DNA from: Ricordea florida
Lineage: Eukaryota; Cnidaria; Anthozoa; Corallimorpharia; Ricordeidae
Direction: 5' to 3'
NCBI GenBank assembly: GCA_949710005.1
Contig: OX453275.1
Coordinates: 4,758,473 to 4,822,472, forward strand
DNA: 64,000 nucleotides
The position numbers and the translations under genes were made by a program. This document shows, one piece after another, positions 35,049 to 49,000 of the stretch. Positions within the stretch are counted from its first letter, which is position 1. Every line of letters begins with the position of its first letter. The notes beneath the pieces were generated by a model. The model did not search any database, had not been told where the DNA came from, and saw nothing but the letters and a program-made list of their open reading frames with translations.

Positions 35049-38000
35049 TCACTCCAAGGACTCGATGAAGTTATCCAAGTTATACTCTGTTTCATACTGC
35101 TCTTCGTCCCATAGTTCCCCGAGATTTTCCATAATGTTCTTCAACGACGACTTGCCGGTTTCTCTGCCTTCCTGTGCAATCGATTTTTCCTTCCTGTTTT
35201 CCTTGTCCACACTGAACAGGTCTAACAACTGCCCGGTGTCCATTGTTAAAAGACTTGAGTTGTCTTGAGAGATGACTGTATTTGCGATGTTAAGTTTGAA
35301 TTTCTGCAGCCTGGAATGGTACAGAAAGATGACGAACATTTCAGTTGATAAAGGGTGCGTTCCTGTGGTATGATCCGGATCTGGATTTGTGATCCGAGAT
35401 CACACGGATCATGGTGAATCAAAGAAATCGATGAAATCTTGCCCAGATCAGATTCACCGGTTCCGTGCAATCTCGGATCACACTAAAGCATACTAAAGCA
35501 ACACAACCAAAGTTTCAAACAGCTCTGAGCCGGGTTGTTCGAAGCAGGGTTAAGGTAACCGAGGGTTAGTGCGAAATTTAAATGCAGATATGAGAGCTTG
35601 AAAAGCACATTCAGTATAATTCTTTTAGAATACAATTTGATGATTGTATGCTCTGAGAAAGTTATCGGTGAAAACGCTTTTTAACAAGAGGAAAAGAAAC
35701 CCGGGTTTAAATTTAACCCTGGGTTAACGCAATTCGGCCTTCGAACAACCGGCCCCTGTAACACAGCAGTCTAGGAGCGCGTTCCTTTGACATGATCTGG
35801 ATTTGTGATCCGGGATCACTCAGATCATGGCGCATCAAAAGGAACCGATAGATCCATACCCAGAATGAATCATCGGTTCATTTGATGCGCCAGCCATGAT
35901 CAGCGTGATCTCGGATAACAAACCCAGGTCCAGATTATACCGAAGAAACGCACACTACATTGAACTGCCAACCGCTTAGTGGTTACAACTTGAAGACATA
36001 ATGAATCAAGGGCTCATCCTCGGTGTAAAAACCTGTTACGCTCACGAGTGACGTAGAACAAAGGAAACAAAGGAGACAAAACAATAGAGACTAGGAAAAT
36101 AATAGTGAAATAACAAAGAAAAACTTCACAGGTTTTTACACCGAGGATGACCCGAATCAAGTGATGTTTTCCATGTCCGTAAACGATTCGAACCAAGGAG
36201 TCGTAGTAGCTATAAGTACAGTGCGATCTTCTGAGTGTAGTTAGCTCAGGAAAAAAAAAACTGTTAAGGATGTTGCGCGAGGTTTTGACAACCTGCTAGC
36301 TCAGGTATAAACTTACAAACAAACATCACAAACGCCGTCGAAACCAGGACATTTAAACTATTTTTATTACGAGACACCCAATTTATGACAAACTCACCCC
36401 ATAATCTTTTCCTCCAGGGTCCCTTTGGTAATCAGTCGGTACACATTCACTACTTTCTTCTGTCCAATACGATGCGCTCGATCCATGGCCTAGGGAAGAG
36501 TGTCAGGAAAGTCGCGACTCATTCCAGTTGAAAAGTTATGTAAATAACGGATCACTGATTGTTCTCTTTTTACTCGTTTCAGTCTCTGTAGTATTTGTAA
36601 ACTGACTGATTCTTGAAAGTATCCGAGTTGGTTACCAACTAATTGTAATTGTTAGCAATTAACAATAACCGCGCGTTCCTTTGATATGATCCACAGCGGC
36701 GTAGCTAGGATCTTTCAAAGGGGGGGTCACACTGTGTCACACCCAGGGTACTTAACAGATTGTTATGTCGACATCCACGCAGTGTTTTACTAAACGTGAA
36801 TTTTTTTTCGAATGAGCAGTGAGCGTGGGAGGGGGGGGGAGGGACAAGCCTACAAAATAGCTGCATAAATGAATTAATTTCCACGTAACATAAATTACTC
36901 TAATTTAGTCTCACAAATGGGGGGGTCACGGGCACCCCAGGACCCACCACCCCCCCTAACTACGCCCCCGATCCAGGATCACTCAGATCATGGCGGATCA
37001 AAAGGAACCGACAGATCCTTGCCCAAAGCGGATTCGTCGATTTCCTAAATGTTCCATGATCCGTGTGATCTTAGATCACAAACCCATAGCCGGATCATAC
37101 CAAACGAACGCACCCTAAGACAGCAATTCATAGATTTCTATAAAACGTCAACACAAACCGAGAGCAAGTTGTCTAACTGTTTGGACGTGAGCCACTACTA
37201 ATCGATTTACCAAACAAAAGGAACATGTTTTCTTTTTTCACTTCATGCAAGATTACATAGCTCACTTTACATGAATGTCTCTAATCCTGAAATAAATAAA
37301 TAGAGAGACACTTAAATGTACAATAGGCCGAAAAAATTCAGAGTACCGATCTGTTAACATGAGGAATTTACCAAGAATAAACACAAATAAATAAGAGAAT
37401 CGACATGAGGAACCTACCTGAAGATCCTTCATAGGGTTCCAGTCGTGTTCAACAAAGATCACAGTGTCTGCTCCGGTCAAATTGAGACCCAATCCTCCGA
37501 CATGAGTTGTAAGAAGCAGGATATCAATGGAAGGGTCGTTGTTGAATCTACATGCGTAAAAAAAGGAAAAAATGATTTTACAATGACAAGGCACAGTAAA
37601 AGGAGATCAAAGCCTTTGGATGGTTGTGGAGACAAGAGAGGAGAAGGTCTGCCGTCGGAGTGTACAAAGATCTTAGACCAATAGACACTTTTTGCTCTTT
37701 GAAACAAATGCTAATCACTCCATCTAGGTGCCTCCCATCCACTCTCGATGCTGGCTTAGCTGTTACGACACATGTTTTTAATGCCCAAGGTACAGCGCTT
37801 GGAAATGTATCCCAACAATGTTTGAGTGGGTGGGGAGGGAAGGGGAAATATATCCCAACAATGCTTGAGGGGGGTGGGGAGGGAAGGGGAAATATATCCC
37901 AACAATGCTTGAGGGGGGTGGGGAGGGAAGGGGTAAAAAGAAATCAACGAATTCTGTCGATCGGTCCAAAGTATTTTAGCAAAGACTGAAGATATTTAAC

Positions 38001-39976
38001 AAATGAAAGATGGTCGCAGTTATGTAAGAAAAATAGTCAGTTGCCAAGTTAAGACCTGAAAAAAAGTCAGGCTTCAACGGCATTCGAACCCATGTCCTTG
38101 CGACACCGGTGCAACGCTCTAACCAACTGGGCCGGGATGTTCGAAGCAGGATTAAGGTAACCCAGGGTTAGTGCGAAATTTCAATGCAGATATGAGAGCT
38201 TAAAAAGCACATTCGGTATAATTCTTTTAATACAATTTGATGATTGTATGCTCTGAATAAAATAGAGAACGTTATCGGAGAAAACGCTTCTTAACAAGAG
38301 GAAAAGAAACCCATGTTAAAATTTAACCCTGGGTTAGTGCCAATCGGCCTTCGAACAACCGGCCCCTGAGCTATCAAGTCAACTGGAAGCTGGTCATTTG
38401 TGAGTTCGTACTGAAGCTGTAGAAGATGAAGAAATGAATGTACATATATGAAAATTCCATATATGTGCACTGCGGTAGAAAGATATTTAATAAATACAGG
38501 ATCCTTGCAGTTATGTAAGCAACATAGTCAGTTGCCAAGATACTGAGACCTGACTGTGGCTGTTTGAACCCGTGTAAAGGTAAATGGACGAGATCCAAAC
38601 ACTAACCGCTGTACGACTGAATATCGTGAGCCCGCAGGGGTACTTCCATCAAGCCTGAGGTACGTCACACTGGGCATGTGCTTCCTGCAACAGGCGAGAA
38701 GTAATTCAACGCTTGGGAATAGAACTGACAGAACTCTCTAATGATTACACGCATTACAAATTGTTTTTCCCATGATGTTTGTCTTCGTTCCCTGGTCACC
38801 AAACTTACGTAACTAAACAACATCTTAAAGCTAGGTTCTCTAACCCGTCACTCCTCTGTTGGTAAAATATCGGACTAATCATAAGCCAAAATGTAATCTT
38901 GTGGTAACAAACGCGTAGAAAATCCCCAGTGTAGGATGACATTGAACCACAATATAGCCACAAACGTCACAATACCAAAACAAGACCAGCACTAGGAATA
39001 TAGGGAAAACTTTCAATCCAAGGAGTCCATTACAGCTGAGCATAGGTAAAGATACATAGAGGTGTATAAACCATATTTCAAAGAGTTAAGGCCAACTTAT
39101 GCAAGACGGCCAATACATCTAAAACTCTTACTTGAGTAAGTCATTCTCAACAATATTCAACATGCTTTTCAGTTGACAAAACAGTAAAACACGGTGTTGA
39201 GAGACGACTGGATCCGACGACAAGTCACTGGAGCCTGGAGACGAGGAGCTCACTCCTATCCCACAATCCAAAAGGAGCTGCCTGTGAAATAAGAAGGTTT
39301 TCTTTAATGCAGCACATTTCATAGGACGCCGGTATAGGTAGTGTGATCTAAGATCTGAAGATTTGGGATTGAAACTCCTTTTGACCATATTTTTAGTTGG
39401 ATTCCTCAAGGTTTTCAATAAAAGCGACAACATTCGATTACAAGTACGTTTTTTAACGATAGTTCCTTTTCTGTACATAACTTGCAAAAAAAATGAATCA
39501 TAGCATAAACAGACAAGGAAGCGTTCTCACTTGAGGGCCACGAGTTTGGCTGCGTGTTGAATGTCCGAGATGGTGGCGTTTTGTTGCCGCAGCTGTTCCA
39601 TGACTTTATCGTATTCTGGATGATTGGCAGTGAGCACCAGAAGAGGGTGATTGCACACTTTACGGAGGTACTGTAGAGCCTATAAACCACACAGAGGAAT
39701 GACAGACATGAAAGAAACTCCTTTAGAAAACAGTCCTAAGAAAGTACGCGCGCTGATTGGTTAGAAATCGTGTTTCTATAACTCGATAGAAACACAGAAC
39801 TAGCACGAGCTGTTGACGTAAAGATGACGCGAGCAAAGAGAATTTACATTTTGATAATCAAAGCTAACAAGTTGCTTTTCTTTTTTTCGTCGCGGTGTTT
39901 TCTAAAAGAAATAGAAAACACGTTCTTCGTGTTTCTATTGAGTTATAGAAACACGAGTGAAAGTTTGGGAGAACTC

Positions 39977-40007
<31 letters not shown>

Positions 40008-40008
40008 C

Positions 40009-40039
<31 letters not shown>

Positions 40040-43000
40040 CTTTCACTCGTGTTTCTATAACTCGATAGAAACACGGTACATGTTTTCTATTTCTTAACTG
40101 TTATATAACTGATTCCGCAAGCAATGGGCAACATGAGGTGAATCCTGAATTCTGATTGGTTACCACAGTGGGCAAGATGGGCGAATCTTAAGCGCTCGGG
40201 ATTGCCCGCTTTGTCCCGCGAAACAAACTAAAATCGCCATATTACAAAACCTTCATTGACCAAGCTTGTTCGGTCAAGACGACTGCATATTGGCCTTATT
40301 TTTTTTGCGTTTTTATTGACCTCTGAGCTGACCGGTTTAGCAAGGTACTTCTGAAAGCTGACTGATTTAGCCAGTATGTTCCGAGAGCAGACCGGTTTAA
40401 CCAATTAGTTCTGACAGCTGACTGGTTTAACCAGTTAGTTCTGAGAGCTGACTGGTTTAACCAGTAGGTTCTGAGAGCTCACTGGTTTAACCAGTTAGTT
40501 CTGAGAGCTGACTGGTTTAACCAGTTGGTTCTGAGAGCTGACCGGTTTAGGTGCTTAGACCTGACAAATCATTAGCACCGCACGACTACTCCAACCGAAC
40601 TCAGACTGGTAGGCGCGGCTATCAATAATCAAAGGCTCCTTCGAGCTACCTCATGGTATGTGGTAATTATTCCATGAAGTGCTGTCCTTTCCCCAGACCA
40701 TAAAGCGTTCATTCCGAATAGTTCGTTTTGTGCACTCTTGCTACGACTGATCGATTACTCGTCGTCCAACTTGGAGACATCGTCACTTTTAAGACTTTAA
40801 AATCCATTTCTTTGCCCTCGAGCATTCTTGAACACATTTCCTGTTCGTTCGCGAGATCTTCAAAAGTGTATTTTGATCAAATATGGAGCGAAAAGAACGA
40901 AAACCCGCCTTGACAATCTTTGCCTCGGCCTCAACACAACAGACGCCATTTTGTAAACATGTGCTGCCGCTTTGTCTCACCCCCTCCCCCCACATATGTG
41001 AACATAAAATAATTGCACCACTTTGTGGACGAAACCAAACCTAGCGGGATAGGGGAGAACCTGTTTAATTCACATTTAATGCGGATTTAATGCATAAATT
41101 AATTGTCTAACGGGAATGGAGTGACAAATCCAACCATTACTATACCTCATGGTATGACGTACATACCATGAGGTAAAAAGGATGAAGACGAACCTGGAAA
41201 ATATGAGGGGTTTCCTTTTTAACAGTATCATCACTGTCTCCGTCAATGTGTGACACGGAATCTTCAAGTCCTTTTTTCACCCGAGATTTGGCAAAATCCT
41301 CGTATAATTGCACCTGAAAGGCCAAAAAAAAGAGACACTTTTGTCGCTGAACCCACAACTACAAATAGATAAGAGAACTTTTTAAATGTCTAGGCCGCCT
41401 TTTGGACTTAAAGTGCAAGAAATTTGCTTAAGGACACGTATTGAACCGTTGACAAGAATGAATCGGACCACGAAATTCGTACAATCTAGTTGAAGTTCTT
41501 GTTAGCCCGAAATAGGTCAAATGGAATGTAATCTGTACAAGAACATAATTCAAATTTCCTCGACGTTTAAAAGTCCACTAAATCAGCTTGAAAATCATGC
41601 CACACGTGGCCCCTGGTAAACCTCTGTCCGGAACTAACCTGAAGGGGGCTCAGCTCACAATAGTAGTCCTGAATAATCTTGGGAGGAAGGTCTTGAAGCA
41701 CATCTTCCTTTAGGCGTCTGAGAAGGAACGGTAAGACTTGACGATGAAGGGACTCCATGGCCAGTGCACCTGAGTCATGACAAACGACACCTTTTACTTT
41801 GTACACTTTTTTATTCACACTTAATCAAATTTGCACTATTTTTTTTTTTTGGGATAAGAAAATAAGCATGCAGAACATTATATTTAGTCATTTTACCTTC
41901 TAGGGAAAAAGTGCGTAATGGCTAAAAGGAGCAAAGCTTTCGTGTTAGCCACTACCTCAATGCAGTTACAAAAACGAGGGGAAGTAGAATTCATACTTGT
42001 ATTTTCACTACCGTTCAGTTCCGAAAGTAACGACCCTAGTTACTTTCTGTGGGCCATTCGAAGTTAATAAAATGAAAAAGAAAACAAATGAACTTGGGAT
42101 CACAAGAAAATGGGTAAATCAAACGAGTTGATTAAGTAAGTTATACCACCGTAAGGTAAAAAGGAGGTGCTGACGTTTCGAGCGTTAGCCCTTCGTCGGA
42201 GTGAATGCGACCTGGGATCAGTTTGGTATGGCTTGTGATATCTACCATTTCCCTTATTTCATGCTAAAAAGGAAAATTTCTCTTGAGGTCGCTACTTTCG
42301 GAAGACCGTAATTTTTAAAGGAGGGATGGGGCGGTGGGGGGGGGGGGGGGGGTGTCGCTACTTTCGAGATTTGGAATTGCTAACGCATGTGAAATTATAT
42401 CGCTAATCTCGAACGGTGGCTACCGTAAGTGGGTCGTTAATTTCGAAACTTAACGATATTCGGTAACTTGACAAAGAATGGTCACATTGCATTGTTTGAT
42501 CCAAAACTGAAAAAGTTAGAACCACAGTGTATAATAAAACAAAGAGTACCACAGTACAGTACTGTTCAGTAGCTTTACAAAGAATGGTCACACTGCATGG
42601 TTTGATCCACAGATAAAAAAATTAGAACCACACTGTATATCAAAACAAACAGTACCACAGTACAGTACTGTTCAGTAGCTTTACAAAGAATGGTCACACG
42701 GCATGGTTTGATCCAAAACTGAAAAAGTTAGAACTACACCGTATAATAAAACAAACAGTACCACAGTACAGTACTGTTCAGTAGCTTTACAAAGAATGGT
42801 CACACTGCATGGTTTGATCCACAGATGAAAAAGTTAGAACTACACTGTATAGTAAAACAAACAGTACCACAGTACAGTACTGTTCAGTAGCTTGACAAAG
42901 AATGGTCACACTGCATGGTTTGATCCACAGATGAAAAAGATAGAACCACACTGTATAATAAAACAAACAGTACCACAGTACAGTACTGTTCAGTAGTTTG

Positions 43001-46000
43001 ACAAAAAATGGTCACACTGCATGGTTTGATCCAACGAATGAAAAGGTAGAACAACACTGTATAGTAAAACAAACAGTACCACAGTACAGTACTGTTCAGT
43101 AGCTTTACAAAGAATGGTCACACTGCATGGTTTGATCCACAGATGAAAAAGTAAGACCCACACTGTATAGTAAAACAAACAGTACCACAGTACAGTACTG
43201 TTCAGTAGTTTTACAAAGAATGGTCACACTGCATGGTTTGATCCACAGATGAAAAAGTTAGAACCACGCTGTATAGTAAAACAAACAGTACCACAGTACA
43301 GTACTGTTCAGTAGTTTTACAAAGAATGGTCACACTGCGGACGGTTTGTTATGCGTACCGGCCTCTTGTTCCTTAGAAGAGGATTTTGCGTCTCTGCTTT
43401 GTAGGATGGGTTTACCAAACCGAGCTTGGAACTGTTTTTCGGTACCCAGGAAGCCAGGCATGAGAAAATCAAACAATGACCACAACTCAAGGACGTTGTT
43501 CTGGAAGAAAATACAAGAAAACAATCAGACACACTACGATGCTACGCTGGTTTAGTTAATGGTGTTCCTTTGAAAGTTACAATTCACAGACCCAACGTTT
43601 CAACACTCTTTTTTTTGTCTGGTGTCTCCTTCAGGGCTGAAGTGGTTTTGGCTGTGTGGCTCTACTTATACCCACGAAGAATTGTGTTGGTTAAGGTGTA
43701 AATAAATCTCTAGTAAAAAGCCTCCCAAAAGCTTCTTTCTCAGTTGTCCAGATTGCTCTTGTACTGGTCCAAAGCGAATTATAAGGAGATTATGCAACAC
43801 ACGCCGACGATGTCGACGGTACCAAACAATACCATTAATGAAGGAAACAATGAAACTAAACGTGCAAAATACAGTCTGGTTACTTTTCTTTGCCGTCCTT
43901 TGAAAAACAACAACGTGGAATAACCATTTTTCAAGTTTTTTCGAAGACGCGAATGCATAACAAAATTGCCTTGAAAAATCATTAATGAACTGCGTATAGT
44001 TTAAGCTGAGAATTCTACGGTTAGAAAGAAATAGAGGAAGAAAATAAAACAAGGATGCAGACATTAGTACAGGAGTAAAAAAAAATTCGTTTTTTCACAC
44101 GCGTCGCCCTCGGTGTCGTCGTCGTGCTTGGTTAAAGTTCTCTAATAAATCTCTCCTGCTTGCCTGTATGGGTGTTCCTGAGAGAATGAGCCGATGGCTG
44201 GCACGCAACTGTTTAATGACCTTTGCGAGCTGAAAATGAACAAGAAACATGCCAAATTATAATCTGCGGTGGGAAAAGTAGCTTAAAATATCAATCCTTA
44301 TCCAGTCTAAGCCACCTTATAAAAGGTTCCATTTCCACGTGCCACAACAGACAAACAAAAATCCGACCAGCAAACCGATAAAGGTCCAATTACCGGCAAA
44401 CGAAGCAATGACTGGCTTAAAGTTTCACATTCACGCGACAAAAGCAGCTAATCCCTCCCCTCTTAGGATCCTTCACATCAGTTGTTTAGTTCGTCTCGCA
44501 ACGCTCCCTCCCCCCACCAGAGAAGCGTTGTACGAAGAGCCAGACAACGACCGTGGAGAACACTTTTCAGCACTTTGTGCTCCTCCTGTAAAGCTCACAG
44601 ACAGCGTGCATCACATGTGCCTAACTCGCCTTTGTTTTCCCGTTCTTGATAATATGCCCTTCGTCAAGTACACAATAGTTCCAGTGGACTGACCTGCACA
44701 AATACAACAGAGAGATTCTGGTAAGTCACTCAATCTTCAATTCAAATGAAGAACTTAAAACGCGATCGGGAGTACCCAAAGTCAGCAACATAGTTTCGAG
44801 AAACAAAGGCGATGGATTGACCACATTTTCAGAAGGCAGCCCTATGAAGATCCGACAAAAGTAATTAATTAAAGCTGGGTTAGGCCGGGTGTCTCACTGT
44901 TGTGTTAGTTAGACATAATCATTAAGAGTAAAGGCAAACCACTAGCACGTTTTGCGACTAAATCATACTGGGGCTTTTGTCCTTTTAGGTATCGCCTCGT
45001 CTCCATCGCAACCGTTGTTTGAAGCGTTCCAGGACAGCCAGATAACGGCTACGAAGACTTCGTTTATTGACAAGTTGGCATAAAAAAAAGAAAGCAAATT
45101 ACGAAATGCGTTTAGCACTGAAAGATCGCTTCTTCTGCAACCTGAAGAATGCAAGATTATAAGGAACCACCGCCACTTTGACAGTTTGACAAATGTTTAG
45201 ATCTTTTTAAAACACGCACCTGAAGAAATCACCATCATTCCTGACAATATCATAAGATGCCACCACGAGACTGTGATTCTTGACTTTATTTTGCAGCCTA
45301 CGGTGAAATACAAATTGAACAATTTTGCCATCAAAGTGTAAATCACGATAAATGGATACAACTGACTGGTTCTGCAAGCGGGTAAGATGAGGTGAATACA
45401 GACAGAGGAATGGGTAACATCATATCAGCTCCTTTATGATATAACTGGTTGCGCGAGCGGACAATATGAGGTGAGTCCTGAGTTCTGATTGGCTACCCAG
45501 GCGGGAAAGATGTGCCTATCTTGCCTGCTCGGGATTTCCCGCTTTGTCCCGCGAAACAAGACAAAACACAATGGTCATAAAATAAATCCTCTACTGACCA
45601 AGCTTATTCGGTCAACTCCCGCAAATTGGCCTCGTTCTTTTTGTGTTTTTATTGATCTTGACTACGTCTCGGTTAGAAAAAAATAAAAAAACTCGACCAA
45701 TATGCAGCCATCTTGACCGAACAAGCTTGGTCAATATGCGTTGGAAGCAACATTGATATGGGGGTTTGAGAGAGTGGGACTAAAATGTGTAAGGCTATGG
45801 GTAAATTACTGAAACTTCCAAAAAGAAAATACAGAGTCTAAATACAGATATTTTGCAATTTGTTCAGGTTACGACCTTAACCAGCCTAATGACAGAGTAA
45901 CAAGCTTCCTGTATAGGGAGTTGTGAAGTTTCTTACCTTTGCCTCTCTGAGGGTGAGCCAGTGTAGTGGAGAGGTTTCAGATAATCTTTGTTGACAAACT

Positions 46001-49000
46001 TATCCACCTCATACACCCAGTGCCCTGTTAATGTGGGTGGACAGACAACCAGTGATGGTAGAGGCTTACAGTCAGCAGAACTGGTTTCCTACAACAAGTA
46101 GATAATTTTCTATCATACATTTACGTTTGAACATAATTTAATCATGTTATCTTGGCATAAATAAGATTGGATACATCACAGTCTGCATAAAAAGTACATA
46201 ATTTTCTATAAGAAATTTAGGTTTGAATATAATTTAATCATGTTACATTTGCATAATTAAGATTTAAGACATTAAATTATAAGTATATAATTTGAGGTGA
46301 AATGCAAAGTAAGGATAGCCATTTCCCAACAACGAGTTCCCACGACAAAAATGCCGTTGCTTCCACGACAGCAAAAGACAGTGTTGCGTGTTACAGCTTC
46401 GGGGGGCTCTGCGTTCCTTGCTGAAGTCGTCTAAACCACACAAATAGCAGAAATGTCAAAGCTACCTACATCCACTCAATACAAGCCCCTTGGTATATCA
46501 TCTTCTTTCTTTCACAACACTGTGGCTTTGATATTCAAATCGTTAGCATTATGCTGGATGTTTTTCCCATGAACCTAGTTTATTGACCTTGGTGCCACGA
46601 GTCTCCAATAGCTCAGTGGGAGAGCGTCCGAAAACTCGGTTTACCTTTACCGAGTTTGCGTGTGACAATGCTCAAAAATACATCAGTCACATATTCTCCA
46701 GACTCAAAACATACCATCGTCATTATCTAAAAACGAAAACTGTTTCCAGCCATGGATTGGCGGCCAACTCGAAAGCAGTTGCTACTTTGTTCACCACACA
46801 CATTCAATATAGTATTAGCTCTGTTTTTTTGATTTGTTAATTAACTAATGAAGAGAATCTGTTATTGTTTTAATTTATATTTGTGAACTTACAATATAAA
46901 TAGTGTAAAATAAATTGAACTTGAACTTGATTACACCACGGTCAAATAGGATTGTAAGTCTGTGACGCCTGCTTTGCTCAGGTAAGGGTCATCATGAAAA
47001 AACCCACCAACTCCAAGCACAAACATGTAGAACTTCCACAATATGAGAAATTCAACCCTTGCATGAGATTCCTGGGCGAACGCTTTCTTTCACTCCGCAA
47101 ATATATTACCTTGTATGTGGTACTTTTAGTGTAATGGTCTCCGGCGATCATACAGATGGACTGGAGTGTTTTTCCAAGCCCCATATCTTTGCATTAAGTC
47201 AAGGGATATCATACGAAAAAAATGTCAAAAAAGTTAACAGCAAATAAGAGATTGATTGTTGAGTTCGATCGTCCGGTTGTCGGTAGTTTTGTAACAGTTG
47301 CTGACGTTGACCAAAGTTAAGACAATCTGAGCGGAAGTCATCAAAAGAGCGAGTTGCGTGTAATCAGGAGATGGTACTTAAGCCAGTGTCTAATGTTGTG
47401 ATTGGTCGATCAAGCCATGATGCTATTGGCGGAAGTCATCAACAATCAAGCGAGTTGCGTGTCATCAGGTGGTGGTACTTAAGCCAATGTCCAATGTTGT
47501 GATTGGGCAATCAAGCCATGATGCTATTGGCGGAAGCGTCAACAGCGCACATTGCCATTTTCAAAGGTCAGGTAATGGTCAGAGAGGAAAGTGAAATGGG
47601 ATTTACAGCTTGATTCCAGCGCCCTAACTACTGGAACCCTGGAAAGCTACGGGTCCACTAGAACTCGAACTTAACCTAAGAGTCTTATTTGTCCACCCTA
47701 TAACTAAAATCGGAATTGCGTGACAAGCAATGACTGCTTAACAGGGTCAGAGGTAAAAAGGATACCATCGCAAAGAATGCCATGTAGTTTATACCTGTTG
47801 AGGAATGCCAGCCAGTTTACACCATCCTTTTCAGTAAAAACAAGTAAAGAAGATACACCGGTCAATAAAACACTAAATTCAAATCTGTATTCGACACTCT
47901 ACAACATGAATATAAGGTGATGACCTCAGAGTAGTCATATATGATAATAATTTCTTTACATAACCCAACAATTAATACATGGCCGCATGGAAATATGAAA
48001 ATGATTTCTCTTGGATTGTTGAAAAATATTTCACGATATGCATCTGCTACCACTCGGTATACCAGTAAATCAGTTCATATCATAATAGTAAATATCATTT
48101 TGTAATCAAAAGCCCTACGATAATTGATAATAATTTTTCGAAATCACACAATATGCACAGTTCACTGTTAAGTGGTCCTACTATCATTAAACGATATTCG
48201 TTTGCATTTCACCCTCCTTGACCATACGATAGGATTTCCTTTGAGTTCCGCTGGGCGGCAATCTCGGAGAACTTAAGTAAGGCAATGAGTCCGTATTAGA
48301 CAAACCACTGACTACACGAAACAGTATCATGACAAACGGTCAAACGAACCTGCTGATATTTTCTCAGTTCTGCTTTTATGGGCACTGGAATGGTATAATT
48401 CTCCACCTTTGTACCATCCAGCAGCTGCTCAAGGAACTTGCGCTCTTTCTGTTTCTGTTCCACAAGTGTTTGGGACATGCTTGGCGGATCAGGAATACCG
48501 GACTGCAAAAAAAGAATCAGCAATAATTACCACAACTAACAAACACCTCTCTCTACATGGAACAACTCCACCTAAGGCAGACACCTTCGCTAAAGCAAAC
48601 ACCTACTTCGCTAAGGCGGCCACCTCCCTTGTTAAGGCACCTCCCTCGCTAAAGCAGATACCTCCCTCACTCAGACAGACACTTCCTTCGCTAAGGCCAC
48701 CTCGCTGAGGTAGACACCGTCCTTGCAAAGGCAAACACCTCTCTCGCTTAGTCAGACAACTCCCATTGGAAGGGAGTTGGATAGAGCGCAGAGCAATAAG
48801 CCAGTTCGGAGTTTCAAAAAACACTTGCGCGCGTCGGGATAAAATCAAGCATATATTAAAAATACAAGAGATTTTGAAAGCAAATTCGTGCAAGTACTTT
48901 GCATAACAAAAGACGGAAAATATATGCTTCTTTTTTATCTCGACGCGCGCACGTGTTTTTTGAAACTCCGAATTGGCTTATAAAGAACCGATGTAAATGT

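Larger units (their letters stand above)
35347..37119. mobile_element. Three copies of a GTGCGTTC...ATGATCC MITE family
   Basis: Copies at about 35347-35490, 35771-35957 and 36670-37119 in the BTAF1 3' introns share GCGTTCCTTTGRYATGATC ends and inner GGATCACNCRGATCATGG palindromes. The third is split by another element at about 36694-36969. Confidence 0.75.

Noticed and set aside
42121-42210. Active hammerhead ribozyme
   Set aside because: The conserved U4 is C here (CCGACGA), which should abolish activity; kept only as a family member.
42403-43178. Minus-strand ORFs repeating a [14 protein letters not shown]-like peptide as a membrane protein
   Set aside because: They are translations of the 106-bp satellite, which rotates through all frames and has no splice or start context.
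44339-44692. 117-aa plus-strand ORF
   Set aside because: It is antisense to the BTAF1 exon with the LDEGH motif and shows no domain.
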